A stretch of DNA of 57,795 bases from Chloroflexota bacterium (GCA_028874175.1 JAPPLN010000050.1:1-57795); one strand, 5' to 3'. Shown: positions 17,471 through 26,408, counted from the stretch's first letter. Numbers and translations are program-made. The notes: generated by a model from the sequence alone, not told the origin.

Positions 17471-18004
17471 GTGCTACGGTTGCCCCCGGCTTCGCACGCC
17501 GTTGATCGGTCGCAAGTGGCGCGGCGCAAGCTGCAAAAGCGCGCATTCAACGACATTGACCGTGGGGCGCTGGGCGGGTTGATCTTCAACGCTCGCCGCC
17601 TGCACAGCCTCACGCAGGCCGAGGTGGCCGCCGCCATCGGGCGTGACCGCCCGTGGCTGAGCGATGTCGAGACCGGCAAGATCACGTTTGTGCCGGATGA
17701 CGATATCCGGGCACTAGCGCACACGCTAAGCCTTGACGCGCAGCAGCTCACGACCACCCGCGACAACGCGCGGTCACCCGTGGCCGCTGGAGTGGTCGCC
17801 TTCGGGCGTCGCCTCGCCTGCCAAGTCTGTGGCCACGCGAATCCCGACGACGCGAACTTCTGCTCCAACTGCGGGACCCAGGTGTCGGCCGACGTGGAGT
17901 GCCCGGCGTGCGGCCGGCTCAACGAGTCGCCGTCGAATTTCTGCACGAATTGCGGCCGGCCGCTGCGGGGCCAGATTGAACTGCGGGCACGTGCCGACGT
18001 GTGA
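17471..18004 (+). CDS. XRE-type HTH protein with C-terminal double zinc ribbon
   Basis: Residues about 33-95 form a Cro/CI-type helix-turn-helix (LIFNARRLHSLTQAEVAAAI, then RDRPWLSDVETGKI). After a short linker, two zinc ribbons follow: CQVCGHANPDDANFCSNCG and CPACGRLNESPSNFCTNCG. Each has a pair of CxxC knuckles. HTH-plus-zinc-ribbon architecture suggests DNA binding combined with protein or RNA contact, perhaps redox or metal sensing. The start is GTG at 17471. There is no clear operon partner. An inverted repeat just upstream may be its own operator. Confidence 0.8.
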   Translation: MLRLPPASHAVDRSQVARRKLQKRAFNDIDRGALGGLIFNARRLHSLTQAEVAAAIGRDRPWLSDVETGKITFVPDDDIRALAHTLSLDAQQLTTTRDNARSPVAAGVVAFGRRLACQVCGHANPDDANFCSNCGTQVSADVECPACGRLNESPSNFCTNCGRPLRGQIELRARADV

Positions 18005-18073
18005 CGTCGCCGGACTTCACGATTTCGGGGATATACTGAGAGTTCCTACTTCGCTGTAGCCAAGGATCATGTA

Positions 18074-18310
18074 ATGACAACCGAGGAGAGGGGCGGCGCG
18101 GGCGGGCATGTCCACGCAGGTCCGATTCGCATCACGATCGAGATCGATCGACCGCGCGTTGGCGTGGGCAAGGCCGGCGGGCACATGCGCGGGGCAGTGA
18201 AGGAAGCCCTGATTAGCCTGCGGGAGGTCTTGGACGCCGGCATCCAGGCCGTTGATGAACGCGAGGATGGGACGTCGAGCAGCACGTCCGAGCGGATCGC
18301 CATCGACTAG
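18074..18310 (+). CDS. Small hypothetical protein, 78 residues
   Basis: The ATG at 18074 is preceded by AAGGA with seven-base spacing, supporting real translation. The protein has a Gly/His-rich N-terminus, a strand-like IRITIEIDRP segment, an amphipathic helix (KEALISLREVLDAGIQAVDE) and a Ser/Thr-rich tail. There is no membrane segment and no family I recognise. A TATACT sequence at 18032-18037 could be a -10 element, but no matching -35 is visible at proper spacing. Confidence 0.6.
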   Translation: MTTEERGGAGGHVHAGPIRITIEIDRPRVGVGKAGGHMRGAVKEALISLREVLDAGIQAVDEREDGTSSSTSERIAID

Positions 18311-18514
18311 GTTGGCGGTCGGGTGCCGGCACTACGAGTGCGGGCCAAGAATCACTTGACACGGCAGCGTCAGATATCGCACCGTACGCGAGCGAAATGT
18401 TGCTGGCCCCTTGCTGCTTTCGGGCTGTGTCACCTGCACAGTCGTTCCCGATGGCGTTTTGAGGCCAGCTAGACCCCCAGGGGACCGTGTCTGGCGGGGG
18501 TGGAGGAGAAGGGT

Positions 18515-20047
18515 ATGCATATTCCAGCCCTGACCCGCCGGCGCTTTGTCGCCGGAATGGGGATTGGCGCAACGTCGGCGGTCGTGTTGGCCGCGTGTGG
18601 CGAGAGCGAGAGCGAAGCGCCCGCCGCGGCAGCGGCTCCGGCAGCGGCTCCCGCGGCAGCGGCTCCTGCCGCGGCAGCCCCGGCAGCCGCGGCTCCTGCC
18701 CCGGCGGCAGCGGCTCCTGCCGCTGCGGCGGCGCCCGCTGCGATGGCGCAGGCCGAGAACGTCGAGATCCGGTTCGTCACGGACCACACTGCCGGCCCGC
18801 GTGGCGCGGCCATGCAGTGGGGCCTGGCGCGCTTCGCCGAGAAGCGACCGGACATCTTTGTGAAGCTGGAACCGGCCGCCAACCTGATCGACAGCCTGGC
18901 GATTCAGTTTGCCGCCGGGACGGCGCCGCACGTGGCGTTGCTCTCGCAGTCGGACTTCCTGCGCTTCCACGAAGAGGGCGCTTTCACAGAAATCACCGGC
19001 GAGTTGGCCAAGCGTGACGACTTCGTCCCCGAGGACTACTACTTCCTCCCGGACGCGTACACGTTCAACAACATTGACCACTCGTTCCCGCAGCCGGAAC
19101 TGATGACGGGCCCCCAGTTCGGGATGCCGTTCCAGTTCGCGATCAGCGGGTTTGTGGCCAACATCTCACTGGCCGAGGGCGCAGGCGTGACCCTGCCGGA
19201 CAGTGATGGTGGGTGGACCTGGGACGACTGGACGGAGTGGGACGCCAAGATGACGAACCCCGACACCGGGGCATACGGCACCTGGGCGCGCGACGACTAC
19301 GAGTTCCAGTACATGCCGCAGATGTACTCCAACGGCATGGCCAAGCCGTTCGACGACACGCTTTCGAAGACCATGTACGATCTGCCCGAGGCTGGCGAGG
19401 CTTGGGAATACCTGATCAACAAGATCTTCGTGCACGAGACGTCGCCGCCGGCCGACCAGGTCAAGGAGTTGGGTGGCGAGTTCGGCAATCCGTTTGCCGC
19501 CGGCAAGATCGGCATCTGGCCGTCGGGCCGGGTGTACTCGACCGGGTTTGCGGTCCCGCGTATCAAGGACCGGTTCACCTGGACGCTGTTGCCGGAAGTG
19601 ATCGCCGGTCGCGGCGGTCCGCCGGGCCACAGCACCAACGACCAGCCGGACCTGGTGACCAACAGCGCCGAGCGCGACGGCTCGATCGAGCAGTCCACGG
19701 CGTTGGCGGTGTTCCTCGGTGGCGAGGAGTACCAGGGCCGTGTCGGTATCGACCGCGGTCACATGCCTGTGCACCGTGCGGCCATCGGCGCGCCGACCTC
19801 CGTCGCTCCGCCCCCCGAGGGGATGAAGTGGCTGAAGGTCTACGCCGACCGACCGGACAACCGCAGCTTGTACCCCTTCAACACCTGGCGTGAGTGGTGG
19901 TTCCAGCACCGCGCGCGTGGCCAGAAGGGCTGGGTGGGCGACCAGTCGCCAGCCGAGTCCCTGCAGGCCTGCCAGGACTGGGGCGTGCAGCACCTGTCCA
20001 CCTACGACGGCCCCGCGCCGTACGTGGCCTCGCCGGTTTACCCGTAG
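18515..20047 (+). CDS. ABC-type extracellular solute-binding lipoprotein (Tat-dependent)
   Basis: The ATG at 18515 follows GGAGGAGAAGGGT. A GTG 15 nt earlier lies inside that ribosome-binding site and is rejected. The leader has twin/triple arginines (TRRRF, residues 7-11) and a lipobox LAAC with Cys28, so the protein is exported folded and lipidated. Residues about 34-82 are an almost pure Ala/Pro stalk. Residues 85-510 are a family 1 type sugar or oligosaccharide-binding protein (VEIRFVTDHTAGPRG, FAAGTAPHVALLSQSDFL, and GFVANISLAEGAGVTLP at the hinge). No permease or ATPase gene is adjacent, so the partners are elsewhere. A strong hairpin terminator follows 42 nt after the stop, making this a single-gene unit. 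Confidence 0.9.
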   Translation: MHIPALTRRRFVAGMGIGATSAVVLAACGESESEAPAAAAAPAAAPAAAAPAAAAPAAAAPAPAAAAPAAAAAPAAMAQAENVEIRFVTDHTAGPRGAAMQWGLARFAEKRPDIFVKLEPAANLIDSLAIQFAAGTAPHVALLSQSDFLRFHEEGAFTEITGELAKRDDFVPEDYYFLPDAYTFNNIDHSFPQPELMTGPQFGMPFQFAISGFVANISLAEGAGVTLPDSDGGWTWDDWTEWDAKMTNPDTGAYGTWARDDYEFQYMPQMYSNGMAKPFDDTLSKTMYDLPEAGEAWEYLINKIFVHETSPPADQVKELGGEFGNPFAAGKIGIWPSGRVYSTGFAVPRIKDRFTWTLLPEVIAGRGGPPGHSTNDQPDLVTNSAERDGSIEQSTALAVFLGGEEYQGRVGIDRGHMPVHRAAIGAPTSVAPPPEGMKWLKVYADRPDNRSLYPFNTWREWWFQHRARGQKGWVGDQSPAESLQACQDWGVQHLSTYDGPAPYVASPVYP

Positions 20048-20089
20048 TGGCCTAAGCGCTTCGGCACAGACGTGCCGCAGCGTTGGAAG

Positions 20090-20119
20090 CGCCCGGGTGG
20101 AGCTTGCTCCACCCGGGCG
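20090..20119 (+). terminator. Perfect 13-bp hairpin after solute-binding protein gene
   Basis: CGCCCGGGTGGAG (20090-20102) pairs perfectly with CTCCACCCGGGCG (20107-20119) across a CTTG loop, 42 nt after the stop. The downstream tract is only weakly T-rich (TACCGATTTAAT), so it may act as a terminator or as an mRNA-end stabiliser. Confidence 0.75.
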
Positions 20120-20394
20120 TACCGATTTAATGGATAGGCGGTAGACGATGGCCGGGCGCATGCGGACGGATCAGCAGACCGGCACTCGCGACTAGACCAT
20201 CATTCCTGTCGCGTCTGTAAACATTTCAACGGTTGACTAGGCAATTGGTGCGTATCTTTACGCTCTAGAAGGACCCGGCTGCGCCTCGGGCGAACGCAAC
20301 GGACCTACAAGCGCAAGATGCGCGCAGATGAGGGTGGCGTTCCGTTGACAGGCCACGGCCTTGGTGTGGTGGCGCATCTGTCCAGCAGGGCAAG
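20120..20394. other. Non-coding spacer, lower GC
   Basis: The stretch 20200-20275 is clearly lower in GC than its neighbours. TTGACT near 20232 and TATCTT near 20254 are promoter-like, but their spacing is only about 14-15 nt. I see no gene, RNA or repeat here. Confidence 0.35.
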
Positions 20395-20676
20395 GTGGCA
20401 GCCGACGCAACGATCATCGTTGACTTATGGGCGGAATGGTGTGGGCCGCTTATGAGGCTCACATGGGCTTTCGAATGGCAGCAGACATTCGGAAGCAGGT
20501 TGAGGTTCGCGAAGCTTCCTGTGGACGCGAACCCGCAAACGCCCGGCAACGACGGTGTGCGCGGGATTCTGGTCACTCCCGTCCTCTTCCGAGGACAACG
20601 CGTCGCTCCGGCCGTCGCCTACGGGCCGACGGACCGCCGGCGCGCGAAGTTAATGCAACAACGCCAGGCCGTCTAG
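20395..20676 (+). pseudogene. Degenerate thioredoxin remnant
   Basis: The frame from a GTG encodes 93 residues that follow the thioredoxin fold in order: VDLWAEWCGP (residues 9-18), SRLRFAKLPVDANPQT, GVRGI and LFRGQRV. The redox motif is broken (WCGPL in place of WCGPC), so only one active cysteine remains. The cis-proline after GVRGI is displaced, and the first strand and helix (about 20 residues) are missing. Typical thioredoxins are 105-110 residues. I read this as a decaying gene, though a divergent monothiol thioredoxin-like protein is possible. Confidence 0.55.
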
Positions 20677-20696
20677 GTTCGCTTCGCGCACCTCAT

Positions 20697-20731
20697 CCGG
20701 GTGCAAGGCCTCCGCCCGGCTTTGCACCCGG
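20697..20731. terminator. Hairpin between convergent genes
   Basis: CCGGGTGCAA (20697-20706) pairs perfectly with TTGCACCCGG (20722-20731) across a 15-nt loop, followed by AACTATTTAA. It lies between the thioredoxin remnant and the convergent amidohydrolase gene and could terminate from either side. Confidence 0.6.
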
Positions 20732-20756
20732 AACTATTTAACCGGCAGAACTGAGG

Positions 20757-21581
20757 CTAAGCCTCAATTCTCCACGCACGCTTGGCGGTGTGGGCAAATA
20801 TCCATTCCCGGTCGACATCGCTAAGGAACGGCAGGTTCCAGGCCGAGTCGAAGGCTTCCTTGTAGGTAGCGCTGGTCAGGCAGACGGGCCAGTCCGTGCC
20901 CCACATCAGTCGTTGGGGACCGTAGGCACGGTAGACGCGCTCGATGAGCGAGTGGGCCTCGCGGTAGGGATAGTCGGCACGGGTTCCGTTTGGATAGCCC
21001 GACACCTTGACAAACACATTGGGGCGCTCCGACAGCGCCAGGAGGTTGGTCAGCGACTCGGGGTCGCGGTAGTCGGGCGAGCCGAGGTGGTCGATGACCA
21101 CGGTCACGTCGGGATGCCGGGCGGCCATCGCGTTGGCCTGCGGAAGCTGTCGCCAGTTGATAAGGAGACCGATGGTGGCGTTTGTGTCAGCGCCCGTTTC
21201 CCACAGTGCGTCCTGAGATTGGTCGTCGAGCCAGCGGGTCTCCGGATCGGTGTTGGGGGCCAGGCGGATGCCGCGGAGCCCCGGATGCCGCATGAGTTCG
21301 CGCAGGGCGTCAGGCGCATCGGACTGCAGAGGATCGACCCGACCCGCAACGACGAGACGGTCAGGATGCGCCTCCGCCGCCTGGATGAGGTAGGAGTTGT
21401 CCCACAGGTAGTAGCGCGGCTGGATCAGTACCGTCCACGCCACGCCGCCAATCTCATCCTGGGCCCGGAACAGGTCCGCCGGCGCCGCCTCGATGTCCGG
21501 CGTGAAGTCGGACTCCGGGTGCCGGGCGAACCGCGGATCTCGAATCGTCCAGATATGTACGTGCGATTCAACCAGGTCCAT
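20757..21581 (-). CDS. Amidohydrolase 2 family (TIM-barrel hydrolase/decarboxylase/lactonase)
   Basis: This metal-dependent TIM barrel has MDLVESHVHIW (HxH on strand 1), a middle HPDVTVVIDHLGSPD His, and the RLMWGTDWPVC aspartate near the C-terminus. These are the standard Amidohydro_2 ligand positions shared by lactonases, decarboxylases and aryl hydrolases. The start at ATG 21581 has GGAGG seven bases upstream, better than a start seven codons earlier. The length is 274 residues. It stands alone; the substrate cannot be read from context. Confidence 0.88.
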   Translation of the reverse strand: MDLVESHVHIWTIRDPRFARHPESDFTPDIEAAPADLFRAQDEIGGVAWTVLIQPRYYLWDNSYLIQAAEAHPDRLVVAGRVDPLQSDAPDALRELMRHPGLRGIRLAPNTDPETRWLDDQSQDALWETGADTNATIGLLINWRQLPQANAMAARHPDVTVVIDHLGSPDYRDPESLTNLLALSERPNVFVKVSGYPNGTRADYPYREAHSLIERVYRAYGPQRLMWGTDWPVCLTSATYKEAFDSAWNLPFLSDVDREWIFAHTAKRAWRIEA

Positions 21582-21645
21582 AGCACACCCTCCGCAGGCC
21601 AATGCCCAGCATCATGCCAGCCAAGTGCCTAGCAACGAACTTGCG

Positions 21646-22971
21646 CTATAGAAGCAGGTAGGGCTGTTCGATGAGTTCGCGGATGCGGGCGAGGAAGCGG
21701 GCGGCGGGGGCGCCGTCGATGATGCGGTGGTCGAAGGTGAGGCTGAGGGTCATGGAGAGTTCGGCGGCTACCTGGCCGTCACGTGCCACAGCTTTCTCGC
21801 GAAGGGCGCCGACGCCAAGGATGGCCGATTCGGGCGGGTTGAGCACCGGCGTGAAGGCGTCGATGCCGTAGACGCCCAGATTTGAAATAGTGAAGGTGCC
21901 GCCGGTGATGTCGTCCAGATCCAGGCTGTTGGCGCGGGCACGGTCGACGACGCCGCGGAGGTCGGAGGCGATTTCGACCAGCGACTTGCGGTCGGCCTGC
22001 TTGACGTTGGCGACGACCAAGTCGCCGCCGGCCTCGATGGCCAGGCCGACATTTACGACGTCGTGCAGGCGAATCGCGTCGCCTTCGAGGCTGGAATTGG
22101 CCCGGGGATGTTCGCGCAGGGCGTGGGCGCAGATCCGGATGAGCAGGTCGTTGTAGCTGATGCGGAAGCCAAGGGCGGATTCGTGGCGGCTGGCGAGTTC
22201 GGTGCGCAGCTCATGGAATCGACGGGCGTCGGCTTCGGCGACCAGGGTGACCTGGGCGCTGCCTTGCAGGCTTTGGAGCATGCGCTCGGCGATGACGCGG
22301 CGTACACCCTCCAGCGGGATGACCTGGCCGGCGGCCACATCGGGCACGGCGGCCGGGGCCAACGGCGGGGCGGCGACAGCCGGCATGGGAGCAGGAGCCG
22401 GAGCGGCAGCGGCGACAGTGACGTCTTTCTCAATGATGCGGCCGCCGGGGCCTGAGCCGACGAGGCGCGCGAGATCAACGCCGAGTTCGCGGGCCACACG
22501 TTTGGCGAGCGGGGAGGCCCTGACGCGTCCATCAGCCGATGGCGCCGTGGCAGCCGGTGCGACGGCGACTGGCTGAGCAGCGACCGGCGCGGGTGCTGGT
22601 GCAACGGGAGCCGGCGGTGGCGCCGGGACCGCAGCGACTGGCGCGGGCGAGGGTGGCGGAGGCGCGGCAGGAGGCGCCGCAGCCGCAGCGGCGGCGGCCG
22701 GCGGATCTGGATCCTCGGCCGGCGGCGTTTCGCCGGGTTCCAAGATCCAGGCCAGCAGGCCCTGCACCTTCACCAGGTCGCCAGGCCCGGCGGCGATGCC
22801 GCCGAGGATGCCGGCGGCGGGCGCCTCCACGCGGGCGTTGATCTTGTCGGTCTCGAACTCCAGGATTTCCTGGCCCTTTTCGACCTGGGCGCCGTCCTCA
22901 ACCAGCCACTCGGTGACGGCGCCTTCTTCCATTGTCATCCCCATCAGGGGCATGCGAATCGCGGTAGCCAC
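21646..22971 (-). CDS. pdhC: 2-oxoacid dehydrogenase E2, dihydrolipoamide acetyltransferase
   Basis: E2 transfers the acyl group from lipoate to CoA and is the core of the pyruvate-type dehydrogenase complex. Residues 1-78 are the lipoyl domain, with Lys43 in FETDKINAR. An Ala/Pro linker follows (about 80-145). The E1/E3-binding peripheral domain is VRASPLAKRVARELGVDL...GSGPGGRIIEKDV. A second short linker leads to the catalytic domain, ending in FDHRIIDGAPAA with His415 and Asp419. It starts 3 nt after the E1-beta stop. Acetoin or branched-chain versions of the complex are alternatives; sequence alone does not settle which. Confidence 0.93.
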   Translation of the reverse strand: MATAIRMPLMGMTMEEGAVTEWLVEDGAQVEKGQEILEFETDKINARVEAPAAGILGGIAAGPGDLVKVQGLLAWILEPGETPPAEDPDPPAAAAAAAAPPAAPPPPSPAPVAAVPAPPPAPVAPAPAPVAAQPVAVAPAATAPSADGRVRASPLAKRVARELGVDLARLVGSGPGGRIIEKDVTVAAAAPAPAPMPAVAAPPLAPAAVPDVAAGQVIPLEGVRRVIAERMLQSLQGSAQVTLVAEADARRFHELRTELASRHESALGFRISYNDLLIRICAHALREHPRANSSLEGDAIRLHDVVNVGLAIEAGGDLVVANVKQADRKSLVEIASDLRGVVDRARANSLDLDDITGGTFTISNLGVYGIDAFTPVLNPPESAILGVGALREKAVARDGQVAAELSMTLSLTFDHRIIDGAPAARFLARIRELIEQPYLLL

Positions 22972-22974
22972 GGT

Positions 22975-24000
22975 CTAGTAGAGGCCCTGGAGGGACTGGC
23001 GGATGGCCTCGACGACCTGTGCCGTGTCGGGAAAGGAGGCCTGCTCGAGCGGCTCGGAGAAGGGCACGGGCGCGTGGGCGGCGCCGACGCGCAGTACCGG
23101 CGCGTCCAGGTCGTCGAAGGCCAACTCCTGGATCTGCGAGGCGATCTCCGCACCAAATCCGCCGAATCGCACGGCTTCGTAGAGCACCACCGCGCGGTGA
23201 GTCTTGCGGACCGAACGCAGGATGGTGTCGGTGTCCAGCGGGTAGAGCGAGCGGATATCCACGACCTCCACGCTGATGCCCTCGGCCGCCAGTTGCTCGG
23301 CGGCCTCAAGCGCGTGGTGGGTCTGGCGCGCGTAGGTGATAACGCTCACGTCATCGCCTTCGCGCTTCACGTCGGCCACACCGATGGGAACCAGGTACTC
23401 GCCCTCGGGCACGTGGCCGCGCATGGCGTAGATGGCCTTGTGCTCGAACATGATGACGACGTTGTCCTCGCGGATGGCGGACTTGAGCAGGCCCTTGGCG
23501 TCGTAGGGCGTCGAGGCGGTGATGACCTTGAGACCGGGGACGTGGACGAACCAGGCTTCCAGGCTCTGGGTGTGCTGGGCGGCGTTGCCGGTGCCGGCGC
23601 CGAAGGGGGCGCGATAGGTGAGGGGCAGCTTGGCCTTGCCGCCGAACATGTAGCGGTTCTTGGCGGCCTGGTTGACGATCTGGTCCATGGCGATTCCCAT
23701 GAAGTCGCTGTACATGAACTCGGCGACGGGCCGGCTGCCGGTGAGAGCGGCGCCGATGCCCAGGCCGGCGATGGCGGCTTCGGCGATGGGAGTGTCGACG
23801 ATGCGGTCAGGGCCCCATTTCTCCAGCAGGCCCTGGGTGACGGCATACGCGCCGCCCCAGACGCCGACTTCCTCACCAACGACAAACACGGTGGGGTCGC
23901 GGGTCATTTCCTCGTCGATGGCCTCGCGCAGGGCCTCGCTCATAAAGATCTCGCGGGTGGCGGTTTCGGACGCGGACGCTTGGGGTGTGGTGACGGCCAT
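22975..24000 (-). CDS. pdhB: 2-oxoacid dehydrogenase E1 component, beta subunit
   Basis: The beta subunit completes the thiamine-pyrophosphate site of the E1 heterotetramer. Conserved segments are the N-terminal SEALREAIDEEM and VVGEEVGVWGGAY (with the Glu that activates TPP), DTPIAEAAIAGLGIGAALTG, and the C-terminal transketolase domain (VSVITYARQTHHALEAA, then VVDIRSLYPLDTDTI). The length of 341 is normal. The gene lies 5 nt after E1-alpha and 3 nt before E2, a classic operon order. Confidence 0.94.
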   Translation of the reverse strand: MAVTTPQASASETATREIFMSEALREAIDEEMTRDPTVFVVGEEVGVWGGAYAVTQGLLEKWGPDRIVDTPIAEAAIAGLGIGAALTGSRPVAEFMYSDFMGIAMDQIVNQAAKNRYMFGGKAKLPLTYRAPFGAGTGNAAQHTQSLEAWFVHVPGLKVITASTPYDAKGLLKSAIREDNVVIMFEHKAIYAMRGHVPEGEYLVPIGVADVKREGDDVSVITYARQTHHALEAAEQLAAEGISVEVVDIRSLYPLDTDTILRSVRKTHRAVVLYEAVRFGGFGAEIASQIQELAFDDLDAPVLRVGAAHAPVPFSEPLEQASFPDTAQVVEAIRQSLQGLY

Positions 24001-24005
24001 GATGG

Positions 24006-25034
24006 TTACTCCACGTAGACGTCGCGCTCGATAACGTCGACCGTCGGCCAGGGGCTGGCCTCGGCGAACGCCACGGCGTGTTCGATGTCGAGTTCGATCT
24101 GCCCGTCGATCGCCTGGAAGTCATCCTCGTCGAGCCTCTCGGCTTCATTGACGGCCTTGACGAAGCGCTCGATGGGATCGCGGGAGACCCACTCGGCGAT
24201 TTCCTCCCTGGTGCGGTAGTTCTTCTGGTCCAGCACCGTGTGGCCCTTATGGCGGTAGGTGCGGGACTCGATGAGCGTGGGTCCTTCGCCACGGCGGGCG
24301 CGATCGATGGCTTCCTTGGCGGTGGCGTAGACCTCGAAGATGTCGTTGCCGTCGATGGAGGCGCTGGGGATGCCGTAGGCGGCGCCGCGGTTGTGGATGG
24401 GGGCGGCGTTAGCGAAGTCGGCGTGGGTGGCCATGCCGTACTGGTTGTTCTCACAGACAAAGACGGCGGGGAGGTTCATGGTGGCGGCCACGTTGACGCC
24501 CTCGTGGAAGGCGCCGGTGGGGCCTGCGCCATCGCCGAAGAAGGCGACGGTGACTTTGCCGTCCTTGCGCAGCTTGGAACCGAGGGCGGCGCCGGTGGCA
24601 ATTGGAATGCCAGCGCCGACGATGCCGTTGGCGCCGAGGTTCCCAAGTTCGATGTCGGCGATGTGCATGGACCCGCCCTTGCCGCCGCAGTAGCCGGTGG
24701 TGCGACCGAAGAGTTCGGCCATCATCTTGTCCATGCGCGCGCCCTTGGCGATGCAGTGGCCGTGGCCGCGGTGGGTGCTGGTGATGAAGTCGCCGTCGTC
24801 AAGGGCGGCGCAGACGCCGGTGGCGGTGGCTTCCTCGCCGATGTAGAAGTGCAGGGCGCCGCGCATTTTGGCGGCGCGGAAGGCTTCTTCAGCGGTTTCT
24901 TCAAAGCGGCGGATGCGCCGCATGATCTGGTAGATCCAGCGAAGCTGGTCGTCGGTCAACTGCTCCAGCACGCCGTTGGAGGCGTCGTCGCCTCCAGCGC
25001 GGCCGTTGGTGGAGACAGGTTGTTGCTCTGCCAA
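24006..25034 (-). CDS. pdhA: 2-oxoacid dehydrogenase E1 component, alpha subunit
   Basis: This subunit binds TPP and decarboxylates the 2-oxoacid. The TPP/Mg motif is GDGAGPTGAFHEGVN...VCENN. The phosphorylation-loop region reads TYRHKGHTVLDQKNYRT, and HFYIGEEATATGVCAAL lies near the N-terminus. The start codon is TTG at 25034, chosen because GGAGG sits six bases before it; the protein then begins AEQQPVSTNG. It is the first gene of the E1alpha-E1beta-E2 operon. The E3 partner (lpd) is on the other strand at 28703. Confidence 0.94.
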   Translation of the reverse strand: MAEQQPVSTNGRAGGDDASNGVLEQLTDDQLRWIYQIMRRIRRFEETAEEAFRAAKMRGALHFYIGEEATATGVCAALDDGDFITSTHRGHGHCIAKGARMDKMMAELFGRTTGYCGGKGGSMHIADIELGNLGANGIVGAGIPIATGAALGSKLRKDGKVTVAFFGDGAGPTGAFHEGVNVAATMNLPAVFVCENNQYGMATHADFANAAPIHNRGAAYGIPSASIDGNDIFEVYATAKEAIDRARRGEGPTLIESRTYRHKGHTVLDQKNYRTREEIAEWVSRDPIERFVKAVNEAERLDEDDFQAIDGQIELDIEHAVAFAEASPWPTVDVIERDVYVE

Positions 25035-25385
25035 GGCGCGCCTCCGTTTGCGAGCGGGCGGGTGGATACCGCAGCCGCCGGGCCGAACCGGTTTGGGTTA
25101 CCGGCGCCAGAGTATATCCGGGCGTCCACGCGATACGCGGCAACGGATGGAGGACCAACGTTTGCGAAGCGGTGGGATCGGAGCTATTGGCCACGCTCGT
25201 CTCCTCGCCTCCCGAACGTATGTGGACCCCGAGTTCCCTGAAGTGTCCCAACCAGGGCGGCCTGCGGACCGCCGGCAAACTCAAAGCGAATAAGGATCCG
25301 AATGCTTCAAGACACAGACGTCAGCGGCCAAGTGCATCTCGGACCACCACTAGACTAGGCGCTGGCGCGTCCCAGGATTACCCGT
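25035..25385. other. Divergent intergenic region between pdhA and gpsA
   Basis: This 351-nt region should hold promoters for both the dehydrogenase operon and gpsA. AGTATA at 25111-25116 reads as TATACT on the minus strand, but no -35 sits at proper distance. No RNA gene, repeat or ORF of merit is seen. Confidence 0.4.
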
Positions 25386-26408
25386 GTGAACAAGATTGCC
25401 GTTATCGGCTCTGGTAGTTGGGGTACCACCCTTGCCGTGCTTGTCGCGGAAGCCCGCGGTCGCTGCGCTCTCTGGGTTCGTGAGCCCGACGAGGCGCACG
25501 ACATGGCCGCACGGCGTGAAAACGTGCGCTTCCTGCCCGGCGTGACCCTGCCGGATTCGTTGGAAATCAGCCACGACGCCGCCGCGGTGCTGGACGGCGC
25601 GGATCTCGTACTCCTGACCGTGCCCATGCGCCGGCTTCACGAAAACTGGCAGATCATGGGCGGCCTGATCGAACCGCACGCGGCGATCGTCAGCGGTATC
25701 AAGGGGCTCGACCCGGAAACGGGACAACGGGTCAGCGAACTTCTGACCAGCTGGGTCGGTGACCAGACCCTCGACCGTCTGGCGGTGCTGTCCGGACCGA
25801 ATCTGGCCCGCGAGATCGCCGCCGGCGAGCCCGCCACCGCAGTCGTGGCTGCGCGAATCCCAGAGATTGCGCGGAACGTGCAGCAGCGGCTGAGCGCGCC
25901 GACATTCCGCACCTACGTCAGCGATGACGTCATCGGTATCGAACTCGCCGGCGCCATCAAGAACGTCATCGCCATTAGCGCCGGGATGGCGGACGGCCTG
26001 CGCTACGGCGACAATGCCAAGGCCGCCCTGATGACTCGGGGCCTGGCCGAAATGACGCGCCTGGGCCTTACTGCCGGGGCTGACGCCCTCACGTTTGCCG
26101 GACTCGCGGGCATGGGCGATCTCATCGCCACCTGCGCCAGCCCGCACTCCCGCAATCACTACGTCGGCCAGGAACTCGCCGCCGGGCGATCCCTGGATGA
26201 CATTCAGTCGCGCATGGTCATGGTCGCTGAAGGCGTGGACACGTCCCGCGGAGCCCTCGCCCTGGCGCGACGTCTGGGCGTGGAAATGCCGATCGTGGAG
26301 CTGATCAACCAGGCGCTGTTCGACGGCCTGCCTGTAGCCGAAGCCGGGCAAGTGCTCATGGCCCGCGAACTCAGCCACGAGCTCCGCGGCCTCCGCGACA
26401 ACCACTGA
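25386..26408 (+). CDS. gpsA: Glycerol-3-phosphate dehydrogenase [NAD(P)+]
   Basis: GpsA reduces dihydroxyacetone phosphate to sn-glycerol-3-phosphate for phospholipid synthesis. The N-terminal Rossmann motif is IAVIGSGSWGTTLAVLVAE. The conserved substrate-site stretches are SGIKGLDPETG, LSGPNLAREIAAGEPATAV, the catalytic lysine segment ELAGAIKNVIAISAG, and FAGLAGMGDLIATCAS. The length of 340 is normal. Translation begins at GTG (25386), giving MNKIAVIG. Confidence 0.96.
   Translation: MNKIAVIGSGSWGTTLAVLVAEARGRCALWVREPDEAHDMAARRENVRFLPGVTLPDSLEISHDAAAVLDGADLVLLTVPMRRLHENWQIMGGLIEPHAAIVSGIKGLDPETGQRVSELLTSWVGDQTLDRLAVLSGPNLAREIAAGEPATAVVAARIPEIARNVQQRLSAPTFRTYVSDDVIGIELAGAIKNVIAISAGMADGLRYGDNAKAALMTRGLAEMTRLGLTAGADALTFAGLAGMGDLIATCASPHSRNHYVGQELAAGRSLDDIQSRMVMVAEGVDTSRGALALARRLGVEMPIVELINQALFDGLPVAEAGQVLMARELSHELRGLRDNH

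Noticed and set aside
18032..18037. TATACT as a -10 box for the small 78-residue gene
   Set aside because: No -35 at correct spacing; left as a remark only.
18356..18361. TTGACA as a -35 box for the solute-binding protein gene
   Set aside because: No -10-like hexamer lies 16-18 nt downstream.
23074..25241. Long plus-strand frames of 314 and 387 codons opposite the pdh operon
   Set aside because: They are antisense shadows of high-GC genes with clear family motifs; their Gly/Ala/Val/Asp-biased translations match no family.
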